A DNA stretch of 64,000 nucleotides from Enterenecus faecium (GCA_018713215.1 DVFO01000048.1:1-64000); one strand, 5' to 3'; counted from the first letter of the stretch, positions 15,549 to 24,560 are shown. A program made the numbers and translations. The notes: a model not told the origin generated them from the letters alone.

Positions 15549-17253
15549 AATTTCCCTCCCAAAGCTTCGGCATGCGAATTTCCACACAGGTGCCCACATC
15601 CAGCTTGCTGGTAATGGTGAGACCGTATTCCTTGCCAAAGTAGATTTGCAGACGGTCGTTGACGTTGCGGATCCCGATGCCCGTGCGCTCCTTGGGGCCG
15701 TGCTCCAGGATGGCCACGATCTGCTCCTGGCTCATACCCACTCCATTGTCCTCCACCCGGAAGACAATATCCTCCCCGTCTTGCTGGACGTATACATCAA
15801 TGCGCCCTTCGTCCACCAGCAGATCCAGCCCGTGGTTGATGGCGTTTTCAATGATGGGCTGAAGGGTGATTTTGTTGCACAGGTAGTGCAGACAATCAGG
15901 GTCCACGTGGAAGTGATAGGTAAATTGGTTTTTATACCGGTATTTCTGGATTTGCAGGTAGCTCTCTGCGTGCTCAATTTCCCTGGAAATGGGGATGAGC
16001 TCGTGGCCTTTGCTGATGCTGATGCGGAACAGACGGGCCAGGGCGTGGACCATTTTCACGGCATCGGCGTTGCGGCCCTGTTCGCACATCCAGGCGATGG
16101 AGTCCAGGGTGTTGTAGAGAAAATGGGGGTTAATCTGGGCTTGCAGAGCCTTGAGCTCGGTTTTCCGCAGATTGACCTCCTCCTCCCGCACGGTGTTCAT
16201 CAGCTGTTGAATGCGCATGACCATATGACCGAAGGAGCAGGACAGTTCCTGTACTTCCCGGGTACCGCCCACGGGGTAGTAGTCGAAGTGGTCGGCATCG
16301 GACTCGAAGTCCTCCATGGCAGACTCCAGAGACCGGAGGGGACGGGAGAGCAGGCGGGAGAGCAGCCAGCTGGTGAACAGGGCGGCCAGAAGCACCATGG
16401 CAGCGATGAGCAGGGACAGGTGCACCATCTCGCTGACGTTGCGGTTGACCAGCTCGTCCACGTAGCTGACACCCACCACCCGCCAATCGCTACCCTCCAC
16501 ACTGGTGAGGGAATAGATGACGGTGTCATTGGCCCAAGCGCCGTCCTCCATTTGAGAGAGCTTGGCCGTGTCCTCGGATTTCAGGCCGGAGTAGAGCAGC
16601 TGCTGCTGGGGGTGATAGACCATGTTGCCGTCCCCGTCCATCAAAAAGCAGTAGCCCCGCTGTCCAATGCTTACATTATTCATATAGCTGGAGATGCTGG
16701 AAAAGCTCAGATCCAGGGAGACCCAGGCGGCAGAGCCATCCTGGGGCAGGCGGGAAGTCATGGTGACCACCCAGGGGTAGTATCCCTCAAAAATACTCTC
16801 CACGTGGGGAGCGGACATGTAGGGCCCCTGGGAGGCCTGGGCTTTCTCCAAATCAAAGGAGAGGTTTTGGAGAATGTTGTCCTTGGGTTTGCGGTCGGGG
16901 GACCAGCACTGGAGCAGCTGGCCGTCGTGGGAATAGCTGGTCACCGCCACCACGTCGGGGCGGAACTCCAGAAAGGCGGACAGCAGCTCATCCCGGCTCT
17001 CGTCGGTCTCCGCCATGGACTGCTCCACCAGTTCCATGGCCTGACGCATATCGGACAGATAGTTGGACACGGTGGTGGACACCTGGGACACGGCCTGCAC
17101 GCTGGTGGTGCGGGCGTTCTGCACCATGGCCTCCTGGTAGCGGTTTAAAAACAAAGCCAGAAAGCAGCACAGGGTGATGGCCACCACGCCCACCACCATG
17201 GTTACCAGAATGGTGGTGATGCGCAGGCCAGTCTGGACGTTGTTCTTGCTCAA
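15535..17253 (-). CDS. YesM-type sensor histidine kinase
   Basis: The product is about 572 residues if translation starts at TTG 17253, which overlaps the regulator stop in TTGA and follows a GGCGGGTGG-like site; the frame is open further upstream but only within the regulator gene. It has a transmembrane segment near residue 15-37, an extracellular Cache-like sensor domain, a second transmembrane segment followed by HAMP, then the His_kinase domain. The H-box is INPHFLYNTLDSIAWM, the N-box IIENAINHGLD, and the G-boxes VEDNGVGMS and GIGIRNVNDRL. It should phosphorylate the neighbouring AraC-type regulator in response to extracellular sugar. Confidence 0.93.
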   Translation of the reverse strand: MSKNNVQTGLRITTILVTMVVGVVAITLCCFLALFLNRYQEAMVQNARTTSVQAVSQVSTTVSNYLSDMRQAMELVEQSMAETDESRDELLSAFLEFRPDVVAVTSYSHDGQLLQCWSPDRKPKDNILQNLSFDLEKAQASQGPYMSAPHVESIFEGYYPWVVTMTSRLPQDGSAAWVSLDLSFSSISSYMNNVSIGQRGYCFLMDGDGNMVYHPQQQLLYSGLKSEDTAKLSQMEDGAWANDTVIYSLTSVEGSDWRVVGVSYVDELVNRNVSEMVHLSLLIAAMVLLAALFTSWLLSRLLSRPLRSLESAMEDFESDADHFDYYPVGGTREVQELSCSFGHMVMRIQQLMNTVREEEVNLRKTELKALQAQINPHFLYNTLDSIAWMCEQGRNADAVKMVHALARLFRISISKGHELIPISREIEHAESYLQIQKYRYKNQFTYHFHVDPDCLHYLCNKITLQPIIENAINHGLDLLVDEGRIDVYVQQDGEDIVFRVEDNGVGMSQEQIVAILEHGPKERTGIGIRNVNDRLQIYFGKEYGLTITSKLDVGTCVEIRMPKLWEGNYEGK

Positions 17254-18533
17254 GCCTGGCCACCCGCCTTTTCCGCCTCCAGCCTGCGGCGCAGGGCGTT
17301 GGGGGACTCGCCGCAATACTTCTTAAAGCAGTAGCTGAAGTAGTGCTGATCGGTGTAGCCGCAGCGCTGGGAGATGTCCTGGATTTTCAGATTGGAGTTG
17401 ATGAGCAGTTCCCGGGCCGCTTCCATGCGCTTGCGGATGAGAATGTTGATAAAGGTCTCTCCGGCATATTTCTTGATGCAGGAGCTTAAGTGGTTGGGGC
17501 TGACGTCCAGCATGGCGCTCAGGGACACCAGAGAGAGGTTGACGTCCATATAGTGCTGGTCCAGAGCCTCCAGGGCCCGCTGACACAGGTTGTTTCCGCC
17601 TTTGATGGAGGGGGCCAAGTCGCTGATAAACTGCACGCAGCTCTCCGACGGGTCCCCTTGGCGCAGGGCCTCCATGGCCTCCTTGTAGGCACCGTGCAGG
17701 GCGGTGAGGGAGCGTACCATGCGGCTGACCCCGATGCGGCAGCGTCGGCCCAAAATGCGGGAGGCCATCTGGGGAATCTCATCGGCTAGAATGTGCAGAT
17801 ACTCCTCAAAGTCCGAGGGGTTGCCCAGCAGGACCGAGATGACCTTGCCAGCGGAGAAAAAGCTCAGGCCCCGCAGGTATTTGGCGGCCAGAGTGTCCAC
17901 CGACGCCACAAAGGCGGGGGTGGTGCAGTTGTTTCCCTCGTCGTCCAGCAGGGAGGACACCATCACCGTGTAGCAGGGCTTGTCCAGGTTGTCCCGCAAC
18001 AGGCCGCACTGGCGGCCGTATTCCAGAGCCTGCTCCTCGTTGCCCGGCTCGGAATAGGCGTCCAGCACCAGAGGCATGAGCATGGCGGCCTGGAGATCGT
18101 GCTCCACATTACGGGAGGAGGCCTGGCGGAACATGGCGAACTGAGCGTCAATCTTCTGGCGGATGATGCGCAGCTCAGCCCCCAGGCCCTCCAGAGTCAG
18201 GGGCTTGAGCATGTAGCTGATGATGTTGTACTGAATGGCCTGCTTGGCATATTCAAAATCATCGTAGCCGCTGAGAAAGGCGATGTTGGTGGCAGGGCGT
18301 ACCTCTCGCACATGGCGGGCCAGCTCAATGCCCGAGATAAAAGGCATGCGGATATCGGTGAGCAGCAGATCCGGCTCATATTGCTCCACCAGCTGGAGGG
18401 CATCCAGTCCGTTGCTGGCGCTGCCCAATAGATTGAATCCGTACTCCTGCCATGGAATCATGGAGCATACGGCTTCCCGGAGTTCGTCCTCGTCATCGGC
18501 GACAATGACCGTGTACAGTGTCTTAGTGGCCAT
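17250..18533 (-). CDS. YesN-type response regulator (receiver plus AraC)
   Basis: The 427-residue product has an N-terminal receiver domain: acidic pair DDEDE, phospho-acceptor Asp in LLLTDIRMPFISG, Thr/Ser position LSGYDDF and Lys in MLKPL. A central linker of about 170 residues follows, then two AraC-type helix-turn-helix motifs at the C-terminus (LVSLSAMLDVSPNHLSSCIK and IQDISQRCGYTDQHYFSYCF). ATG 18533 follows GAAAGGATCG. It is first in the order regulator, kinase, binding protein, mglBAC, and is likely to activate mgl expression. Confidence 0.94.
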   Translation of the reverse strand: MATKTLYTVIVADDEDELREAVCSMIPWQEYGFNLLGSASNGLDALQLVEQYEPDLLLTDIRMPFISGIELARHVREVRPATNIAFLSGYDDFEYAKQAIQYNIISYMLKPLTLEGLGAELRIIRQKIDAQFAMFRQASSRNVEHDLQAAMLMPLVLDAYSEPGNEEQALEYGRQCGLLRDNLDKPCYTVMVSSLLDDEGNNCTTPAFVASVDTLAAKYLRGLSFFSAGKVISVLLGNPSDFEEYLHILADEIPQMASRILGRRCRIGVSRMVRSLTALHGAYKEAMEALRQGDPSESCVQFISDLAPSIKGGNNLCQRALEALDQHYMDVNLSLVSLSAMLDVSPNHLSSCIKKYAGETFINILIRKRMEAARELLINSNLKIQDISQRCGYTDQHYFSYCFKKYCGESPNALRRRLEAEKAGGQA

Positions 18534-18630
18534 GGGGGTATCGATCCTTTCTCTATGTCTCAGAAGGGTGGAAGCACACACAAGGTGGTACCCAACGGAA
18601 TGGACAATCAATAATAGCAGATTTCTTCTT

Positions 18631-18659
18631 AGTATAGCAGATTTGCAGGACAGAGACAA
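18631..18659 (-). promoter_or_regulatory. Promoter of the two-component/mgl operon
   Basis: On the minus strand, TTGTCT (18659-18654) and TATACT (18636-18631) are separated by 17 bases, about 100 bases upstream of the regulator start. Confidence 0.75.
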
Positions 18660-18684
18660 ATATTTCTTGGAGGGAACTGTAAAA

Positions 18685-19356
18685 TCAGCTGTTTCCCAGC
18701 CGGGTGACGGTCATAGATACGGCATCGGCCAGATAGTTGCCGCCAAAGGGGGCTACCTGGAGGGTGGTGGGGACGTCAGTGACAGAGATGGGGACGGTGA
18801 AGGACACCTCCGAGGACTGGGTGGCATTTTGAAAGGTGAAGGGCACCGAGGCCCCGGGCTGCACCGAGCCGTTGACCTCCAAGGAGGTGTTGATGTTCAC
18901 CGGGAAGGTGTTGTTGGCGGTGGGGGTGATGACGCCGTGAAACTCCACCGAGTACACCCCCGGCTGATTGATGGTGAAGGTGTCGCTGCCCGAAGTGTGG
19001 CTGATATCGGTGCCCAGACTCAAAGCGTTGCGGTCAAAGGTGATGGGGGTGCCGGAGGCCCCAGGCTGGGGCGGTGTAGAGTAGGAGGACACCAGACTGA
19101 CGGGCTGGGAGGTACCGGGCAGGCCCTGGGGAATGGTGAAGTTGAGCACGGCGTTTTGAGCTGTGCCGGAATTGGTCACCTCCGCCGGGGTGCCCGGGGC
19201 TCCAGTGGTGACCGTGCCAATGGTCACCGTGGCGGCGGCTCCAGGAGGCCCAGGTGGGCAGACACAGGGCTGGGGTATATAGAGCGAGCAGAGGGGAAAA
19301 CAGCCGTTGCGGCTTGCACGGCAGACCGGACAGTGACAGGAACAGTGTCGGCGCAT
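18685..19356 (-). CDS. Cys-rich collagen-like surface protein, probable spore-coat/exosporium type
   Basis: The 223-residue product has a Cys-rich start (HCSCHCPVCRASRNGC and CVC), a short collagen-like stretch (PPGPPGAAA, GAPGTPAEVTNSG, IPQGLPG) and a beta-rich C-terminal domain of about 130 residues (FDRNALSLGTDISH, PGVYSVEFHG) like the trimeric heads of BclA-type proteins. There is no typical signal peptide, as expected for proteins assembled on spores from the mother cell. AAGGAGGATTTCC precedes ATG 19356. A match to the sigma-K promoter pattern lies upstream. The spore role is inferred from architecture and promoter. Confidence 0.7.
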   Translation of the reverse strand: MRRHCSCHCPVCRASRNGCFPLCSLYIPQPCVCPPGPPGAAATVTIGTVTTGAPGTPAEVTNSGTAQNAVLNFTIPQGLPGTSQPVSLVSSYSTPPQPGASGTPITFDRNALSLGTDISHTSGSDTFTINQPGVYSVEFHGVITPTANNTFPVNINTSLEVNGSVQPGASVPFTFQNATQSSEVSFTVPISVTDVPTTLQVAPFGGNYLADAVSMTVTRLGNS

Positions 19357-19386
19357 GGAAATCCTCCTTACTTCGGTAGGCTATCC

Positions 19387-19414
19387 TATGCTATGCTCCG
19401 TTTATAGAAATGGT
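19387..19414 (-). promoter_or_regulatory. Candidate sigma-K-type promoter
   Basis: On the minus strand, AC (19414-19413) is followed after 17 bases by CATAGCATA (19395-19387), fitting the mother-cell pattern AC-N15-17-CATANNNTA. No vegetative promoter is evident for this gene. Confidence 0.5.
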
Positions 19415-19437
19415 TTCAGTAAACCGCGAAATTTCCG

Positions 19438-19465
19438 TTGACGAACGGTGGGGGAGGAGTACAAT
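19438..19465 (+). promoter_or_regulatory. Promoter of the uridine phosphorylase gene
   Basis: TTGACG (19438-19443) and TACAAT (19460-19465) are 16 bases apart. Confidence 0.6.
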
Positions 19466-19526
19466 AGAATTATATAAGGTATGGGGCGGCGAGATTGCCC
19501 TGGATTTACCGGAGAGGAGTGAAGGC

Positions 19527-20282
19527 ATGCAGTACCACATTCAATTGGATGCGCCCATGCTGGAGGGGGCAGAATATGCCATCCTGGCAGGAGATCCCGG
19601 CCGCATTGAGGCCATCGCTCAGCACCTGGAGCGGCCCAAACGCCTGGGCCAGAACCGGGAATACACCAGCTTCCTGGGCTATGTGCAGGGCCGGCCAGTG
19701 CTGGTGATGTCCCACGGCATCGGCGGACCGTCCACCGCCATTGCGGTGGAGGAGCTGGCCCAGCTGGGCATCAAGACTATGATTCGCGTGGGTACCAGCG
19801 GCGGCATGCAGCAGCAGGTGCGGGCTGGGGATGCGGTGATTGTCCAGGCTGCCATTCGCCAGGACGGCACCAGCCGGGAATACCTGCCCATTGAGTACCC
19901 GGCAGTGGCGGACTTCGATGTGACGGCCGCCCTGAAACAGGCGGCCCTCCGCTTAGGCCAGCGCCACCATGTGGGAGTGGTGCAGTGCAAGGACAGCTTC
20001 TATGGCCAGCACTCCCCCCAGCGCATGCCAGTGAGCTATGAGCTGCTCTCCAAGTGGGATGCCTGGATTCAGGGAGGCGCTCTGGCCAGCGAGATGGAGA
20101 CGGCAGCCCTGTTCACCGTGGCTTCGGTGCTGCGGGTGCGGGCGGGGGCCGTCATGCTGTGCATCTGGAACCAGGAGCGGGACAAGGCGGGCCTGCCCCA
20201 CGAGGAGTGCCACGACACCCAGGGAGTCATCCACCTGGCCGTTCAGGCGGTGGCGGAACTTATGGCTCAGGATGGGCAGTGA
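19527..20282 (+). CDS. udp: Uridine phosphorylase
   Basis: The 251-residue product is a hexameric PNP/UDP-family nucleoside phosphorylase that splits uridine to uracil and ribose-1-phosphate. It shows AILAGDPGRIEAIA near the start, VMSHGIGGPSTAIAVEEL, MIRVGTSGGMQ (phosphate site), KDSFYGQHSP (uridine-specific insert) and SEMETAALF (ribose site). ATG 19527 is chosen after GGAGAGGAG; frame upstream of it has no family similarity. It appears to be a single-gene unit for pyrimidine nucleoside salvage. Related phosphorylases of other substrate range cannot be fully excluded. Confidence 0.9.
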   Translation: MQYHIQLDAPMLEGAEYAILAGDPGRIEAIAQHLERPKRLGQNREYTSFLGYVQGRPVLVMSHGIGGPSTAIAVEELAQLGIKTMIRVGTSGGMQQQVRAGDAVIVQAAIRQDGTSREYLPIEYPAVADFDVTAALKQAALRLGQRHHVGVVQCKDSFYGQHSPQRMPVSYELLSKWDAWIQGGALASEMETAALFTVASVLRVRAGAVMLCIWNQERDKAGLPHEECHDTQGVIHLAVQAVAELMAQDGQ

Positions 20283-20317
20283 GAGGGAAAATATGCCCTG
20301 TAAACATATGGTAATTA

Positions 20318-20346
20318 TTGACATGCGGCCTTTTGTGGTGTATGAT
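20318..20346 (+). promoter_or_regulatory. Promoter of the VanY-type carboxypeptidase gene
   Basis: TTGACA (20318-20323) and TATGAT (20341-20346) are 17 bases apart, giving a leader of about 100 bases. Confidence 0.8.
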
Positions 20347-20453
20347 AGCGTGTACCGGACAGGGAGGACTCTCTGTTTTGGTGAAAGGGATATCACTTAA
20401 CAGCCCTTGGTACAGCCCGATCATTGGCTGGATACACAACAGGAGGACAATCG

Positions 20454-21209
20454 GTGAAACATTCAATACGCAAAGGAATTCTGCTCAGTGCCTTGTTGGG
20501 AGCCTTTCTCTTGGCCAGCGGGTGCACGGCAGGAATGGCCCAGCAGCCCCAGGAACATCCCATCGCAGAGCAGCAGAAAACGGAGGTGGAGGCCACCCCG
20601 GAACCCACCCGTACCCCAGAGGTAGGGGGCAAGGGAATTGCCGCGGTGGAGGAGCCGGAAGGACCGCTGGCCCCCAGTGGAAAGAGCTACGAGTACTATG
20701 AGACGGTGGAGCCTACCTATGTGGATGGCGTACTGCTGGTCAATAAAGAGTATGCCCTGCCCCGGGATTATGGAGACGGGGAGGACGCCACGGCCTATCA
20801 GGCCCTGCTCAAGCTCCAGCGGGCGGCTCGGTGGGCTGGCTATTCCATGGACCTGATGAGCGGATACCGTTCCTTTGAGACCCAGGAGGAGCTGTACAAC
20901 GACTATGTGGCGGTGGACGGCGTGGAGAAAGCGGACACCTACTCCGCCTGGCCGGGCCACTCGGAGCATCAGACCGGACTGGCCTTTGATGTGGGTTGGG
21001 TGGACCTGCAATTTGCGGACACCCCAGCGGGCCGCTGGCTGGCTAACCACGCCCATGAGTATGGATTTATTATCCGTTACCCGGAGGGGAAGGAAGACAT
21101 CACTGGGTATCAGTACGAGCCTTGGCACATTCGATACTTGGGGGTGGACTTGGCCACCAAGGTGTACAAGAGTGGACTGTGCTTGGAGGAATATCTGGGC
21201 CTGATTTAA
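20454..21209 (+). CDS. D-alanyl-D-alanine carboxypeptidase, VanY family lipoprotein
   Basis: The 251-residue product starts at GTG 20454 after AGGAGGACA. It has a lipoprotein-type signal (LLGAFLLASGC), then a Pro/Thr/Glu-rich linker and a C-terminal peptidase M15B/VanY domain. Zinc and catalytic motifs are SGYRSFETQEELY, SEHQTGLAFDVG (SxHxxGxAxD) and EPWHIRYLG (ExxHxRY). It trims the terminal D-Ala from peptidoglycan stem peptides on the outer face of the membrane. With no van genes nearby, a housekeeping cell-wall role is more likely than glycopeptide resistance. Confidence 0.93.
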   Translation: MKHSIRKGILLSALLGAFLLASGCTAGMAQQPQEHPIAEQQKTEVEATPEPTRTPEVGGKGIAAVEEPEGPLAPSGKSYEYYETVEPTYVDGVLLVNKEYALPRDYGDGEDATAYQALLKLQRAARWAGYSMDLMSGYRSFETQEELYNDYVAVDGVEKADTYSAWPGHSEHQTGLAFDVGWVDLQFADTPAGRWLANHAHEYGFIIRYPEGKEDITGYQYEPWHIRYLGVDLATKVYKSGLCLEEYLGLI

Positions 21210-21219
21210 AGACCTTATC

Positions 21220-21247
21220 AGGGGGCGGCGTTTGCCGCCCCCTTTTT
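21220..21247 (+). terminator. Rho-independent terminator after the carboxypeptidase gene
   Basis: The GC-rich stem 21221-21229 with 21234-21242 has a GTTT loop and is followed by TTTTT. Confidence 0.94.
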
Positions 21248-21250
21248 CTA

Positions 21251-21279
21251 TGGACAAGGGGAAGAGGGCATGCTATCAT
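21251..21279 (+). promoter_or_regulatory. Promoter of the PH-domain gene
   Basis: TGGACA (21251-21256) and TATCAT (21274-21279) are 17 bases apart. Confidence 0.65.
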
Positions 21280-21311
21280 GGACCCATCTAACAACCGAAG
21301 GGGGAACCTGT

Positions 21312-21686
21312 ATGATCGACTTTGAAAACGCCGACTTTCTCAAGCTGAAAGAAGTGGACAATGACACCTACGCCCAGCGCCTCACGCCTATGTTTGCGCC
21401 GGGGGAGGAGATGGTGGCCTCCTTCCGTACCGTGCGGGATGGCGTGGTATTCACCAACCGGCGGGTGATCACCATCAATATGCAGGGGCTGACGGGGAAG
21501 CGGACCGACTATACCTCCCTGCCCTATAAGCGGATTCAGGCCTTTTCTGTGGAGACCTCCGGGGTGTTTGACCTGGACAGTGAGCTGGAGCTGTGGTTCA
21601 GCAGCTTGGGCCGGGTCCGGTTTGAGTTTACGGCTGGAGCGGATGTGGCCCGTATCTGTTCTGTGATCTCCCAGTACGCGCTGTAA
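21312..21686 (+). CDS. Bacterial PH-domain protein
   Basis: The 124-residue soluble protein resembles the single bacterial pleckstrin-homology domain family (bPH type). It has an N-terminal helix, then the strand pattern MVASFRTVRDGVVFTNRRVI, SLPYKRIQAFSVET and LWFSSLGRVRFEF, ending in a C-terminal helix. Proteins of this kind form oligomeric rings and are widespread in Firmicutes with no firm function. ATG 21312 follows GGGGAA. It has its own promoter and terminator, so it appears to be monocistronic. Confidence 0.82.
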   Translation: MIDFENADFLKLKEVDNDTYAQRLTPMFAPGEEMVASFRTVRDGVVFTNRRVITINMQGLTGKRTDYTSLPYKRIQAFSVETSGVFDLDSELELWFSSLGRVRFEFTAGADVARICSVISQYAL

Positions 21687-21700
21687 CCTTCCAGAGACAA

Positions 21701-21744
21701 AAAGAGACTCCATGTTCCGTAATGGAACCTGGAGTCTCTTTTTC
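21701..21744. terminator. Bidirectional terminator between PH gene and P-type ATPase gene
   Basis: The stem AAAGAGACTCCA/TGGAGTCTCTTT (21701-21712 with 21730-21741) is flanked by A and T runs, with a second inner stem. Confidence 0.93.
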
Positions 21745-21752
21745 TTATGGGA

Positions 21753-24371
21753 TTACTTGCGCTCCATAATCACCTTGGCGATCTGGATCACGATGGTGGG
21801 GATGAGGGCCAGGCCCACGATCTCGCCCAGGTTGGCCACCCCAAAGGCGGGGGAGACCATAAACAGGGAGTTGAGACCGGGAACGAAGAGCACCAGCATC
21901 AGCAGCACCACACCAGCCAGAAACGCCCAGATGGAGGCCTTGTTGCTGGAGAACTTCAGCCGGAAGATGGACTCGGCGCCTCGGCAGTTGAAGCCGTGGA
22001 ACAGGCGGGCCAGAGTCAGAGTGGAGAAGGCCATGGTGGTAGCCAGAACGGCGTCGCCAGTCTGATAGCCCAGATAGAAGGCAATCATGGTGACAATGGC
22101 GATGAGCAGACCCTGGATGCCGATACGGGCCAGCAGAGGCCGGGTGAGAATGGGCTCCTTGGGGTCACGGGGCTTCTGATTGAGCAGCCCACGGCGGGCG
22201 GGCTCCATGCCGATGGCGATGGCAGGCAGGGAGTCGGTGAGCAGGTTGATAAACAGCAGATGCACCGCCTCAAAGGGAGCGGGCAGGGCCATCAGGGAGG
22301 CGTACACCACGCAGAAGATACCAGCGGTGTTGCCGGAGAGCAGGAACTGAATGGCGTTTTTAATGTTGGTGTACACGCTGCGGCCGTTGACCACCGCCTT
22401 GACGATGGTGGCAAAGTTGTCGTCGGCCAGAATCATGGAGGCGGCATCCTTGGACACCTCGGTGCCGGTGATGCCCATGGCCACGCCGATGTCGGCCTTT
22501 TTCAGGGCGGGGGCGTCGTTGACGCCGTCACCGGTCATGGACACGATGTTGCCCCTGCGCTGCCAGGCGTTGACGATGCGGATTTTGTGCTCCGGGGAGA
22601 CGCGGGCGTAGACGGAGACGGAGGCCAGACAGGCGTCCAGCTGCTCGTCGGTCATGTTGTCCAGCTCCACACCGGACAGGGCCTGATCGCCCTCCTGGAA
22701 GATGCCCAGCTGCTTGGCGATGGCGGTGGCGGTAATCTTGTGGTCGCCGGTGATCATGATGGTGCGAATGCCGCCCTGCTTGGCGTCTGCCACGGCCTGA
22801 ATGGCCTCGGGACGGGGCGGGTCAATCATGGAGATGAGGCCCAGGAAGGTGAATTCCTGTTCATCGTCCAGGGACAGGGGACGAATGGCGTCCAGCTCCC
22901 GGTAGGCGAAGGCCAGCACACGCAGGCCCTCAGTGGACAGCTGGGTGTTGACGCGGCCGATCTCTTCTTTCATCTCCTGGGTCAGAGGCACCCGGCCCTC
23001 GCTGGTGAGCAGCCACTTGGCGCGGTCCAGCAGCACGTCCATGGCGCCCTTGGTGAAGAGAGTGGGCACGCCGTCAATGTCGTGGAGGGTACTCATGAGC
23101 TTGCGGTCGGAGTCAAAGGCAAGCTCGCCCAGACGGGGGTGCTGCACTCGGTAAGTCTCCTCTTCCACCCCGAAGTGCTCGCCCAGCATCACCAGGGCCA
23201 CCTCGGTGGGGTCGCCGATGGAGGTGCCGGTCTCCTCCTCGTGGGTGGCGTCACTGGCCAGCAGAGCGGCCTTCAGAAGCAGGCGCTGGACGTGGTTGGC
23301 CAGGTTCAGGTCCTTGCCCTCCACCAGAGCGCCGTCGGCGTACACCTTTTGAGGAGTCATCTTGTTCTGGGTCAGGGTGCCGGTCTTATCCGAGCAGATG
23401 ACGGACACACAGCCCAGGCTTTCCACGGCCTTCAGGTCCTTCATGATGGCGTTTTGTTTGGCCATCTTCTGGGTACCCATGGCCAGCACGATGGTGACAA
23501 TGGAGGACAGGGCCTCGGGGATGGCGGCCACGGCCAGAGCCACGGCAAACATCAGAGCGTCCAGAATCTCCATGTTGCTGCGGAACACGGACAGGCCAAA
23601 GACGATGGCGCAGATGACCATGATGACGATGGCCAGCTTGGCGCTGAAGTTGTCCAGGCTCTCCTGGAGGGGGGTCTTGCGCTGCTGGGTCTGGTTCATC
23701 AAGGTGGCGATCTTGCCCAGCTCGGTGTTCATGCCGGTGGCGGTGACCAGCACGGTGGCACGGCCATAGGTGACCAGAGAGCCGGAGAAGACCATGTTTT
23801 TCTGGTCGCCCAGAGCCACCTGGTCGGCGTGGATGACGTCGGCGGTCTTGTCCACGCCCTCGCTCTCACCGGTGAGGGAGCTCTCATTGACCTTGAGGGA
23901 GTAGTTTTCCAGAATGCGGCCGTCGGCCACCACCATGTCGCCGGCCTCCAGCAGCACGATGTCGCCGGGGACGATCTGGGTGGAGGGGATCTCCATGCGC
24001 TTGCCGTCCCGTAGCACTTTTGCTGTGGGGGAGGACATGGCTTTCAGGCTCTCCAGGGATTTTTCCGCCTTGAAGTACTGCACGGTACCCAGAATGGCGT
24101 TGAGGATGAGCACGGCGATGATGACGATGGTGCTCTCCAGATTGCCGGAGGCGGCGGAGATGAGGGCGGCGATGATGAGGATGATCACCAGTAGGTCTTT
24201 GAACTGCTCGGCAAAGACCTGGAGCACACCCTTTTTCTCGCCCTCAGCCAGCTGGTTGGGGCCGAACTGCTGGGCCCGGGCTTGGGCTTCCTGGCCAGAC
24301 AGTCCGTTGGCACTGGTGTTCTGAGTCTCCAGGGCCTGCTGCGGGGTTTGTTTGTAGTAGGCGTCTGTCAT
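21753..24371 (-). CDS. P-type cation ATPase (PMCA/PacL-like), probable Mn2+ exporter
   Basis: The 872-residue product is a type II P-type ATPase annotated by similarity as a calcium pump. It has the N-terminal cation-ATPase domain, the actuator TGES, phosphorylation site DKTGTLTQNKM, the nucleotide-binding domain, the hinge TGDGVNDAPALKKADIGVAMG, and ten membrane segments including the ion site PEAL (in AAIPEALSSIV). ATG 24371 follows GGAAGGAAT. The upstream leader is a yybP-ykoY Mn riboswitch, so export of Mn2+ is more likely than Ca2+ transport, as for related riboswitch-controlled pumps in lactic acid bacteria. The ion specificity is inferred from the leader. Confidence 0.92.
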   Translation of the reverse strand: MTDAYYKQTPQQALETQNTSANGLSGQEAQARAQQFGPNQLAEGEKKGVLQVFAEQFKDLLVIILIIAALISAASGNLESTIVIIAVLILNAILGTVQYFKAEKSLESLKAMSSPTAKVLRDGKRMEIPSTQIVPGDIVLLEAGDMVVADGRILENYSLKVNESSLTGESEGVDKTADVIHADQVALGDQKNMVFSGSLVTYGRATVLVTATGMNTELGKIATLMNQTQQRKTPLQESLDNFSAKLAIVIMVICAIVFGLSVFRSNMEILDALMFAVALAVAAIPEALSSIVTIVLAMGTQKMAKQNAIMKDLKAVESLGCVSVICSDKTGTLTQNKMTPQKVYADGALVEGKDLNLANHVQRLLLKAALLASDATHEEETGTSIGDPTEVALVMLGEHFGVEEETYRVQHPRLGELAFDSDRKLMSTLHDIDGVPTLFTKGAMDVLLDRAKWLLTSEGRVPLTQEMKEEIGRVNTQLSTEGLRVLAFAYRELDAIRPLSLDDEQEFTFLGLISMIDPPRPEAIQAVADAKQGGIRTIMITGDHKITATAIAKQLGIFQEGDQALSGVELDNMTDEQLDACLASVSVYARVSPEHKIRIVNAWQRRGNIVSMTGDGVNDAPALKKADIGVAMGITGTEVSKDAASMILADDNFATIVKAVVNGRSVYTNIKNAIQFLLSGNTAGIFCVVYASLMALPAPFEAVHLLFINLLTDSLPAIAIGMEPARRGLLNQKPRDPKEPILTRPLLARIGIQGLLIAIVTMIAFYLGYQTGDAVLATTMAFSTLTLARLFHGFNCRGAESIFRLKFSSNKASIWAFLAGVVLLMLVLFVPGLNSLFMVSPAFGVANLGEIVGLALIPTIVIQIAKVIMERK

Positions 24372-24419
24372 TGGTATTCCTTCCTTCCATGTGTTGAGTT
24401 GGGGGCGGAGAGGCAAAAC

Positions 24420-24560
24420 AAAAAAGACCCTCCGCCAACTGCCCACAAAGCGACAGTTGTCGAAAAGTCTTGTTACCACACAGGGTGCATACCGCCAGGC
24501 CAGCACGCTGACCGAGGTGTTGACGGCATAGCTTCAAACTACTCCCTTTTCAACTGCCGT
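24420..24560 (-). promoter_or_regulatory. yybP-ykoY (Mn2+) riboswitch with terminator switch
   Basis: On the minus strand the leader has AAAAGGGAGTAG (24550-24539), a CGTCA-containing middle, TGCACCC and AACAAGACTTTTCG (24474-24461), matching the yybP-ykoY consensus. The 3' strand CAACTG (24459-24454) can pair either with the 5' CAGTTG (24556-24551), closing the riboswitch, or with the downstream CAGTTG (24441-24436). The latter forms a terminator whose base is AAGAC/GTCTT, followed by a T run at 24425-24420. Metal binding should stabilise the first pairing and switch the pump on. Confidence 0.87.

Noticed and set aside
21747..24014. 755-codon plus-strand frame opposite the P-type ATPase
   Set aside because: Antisense shadow of a conserved gene, with no ribosome site or family resemblance.
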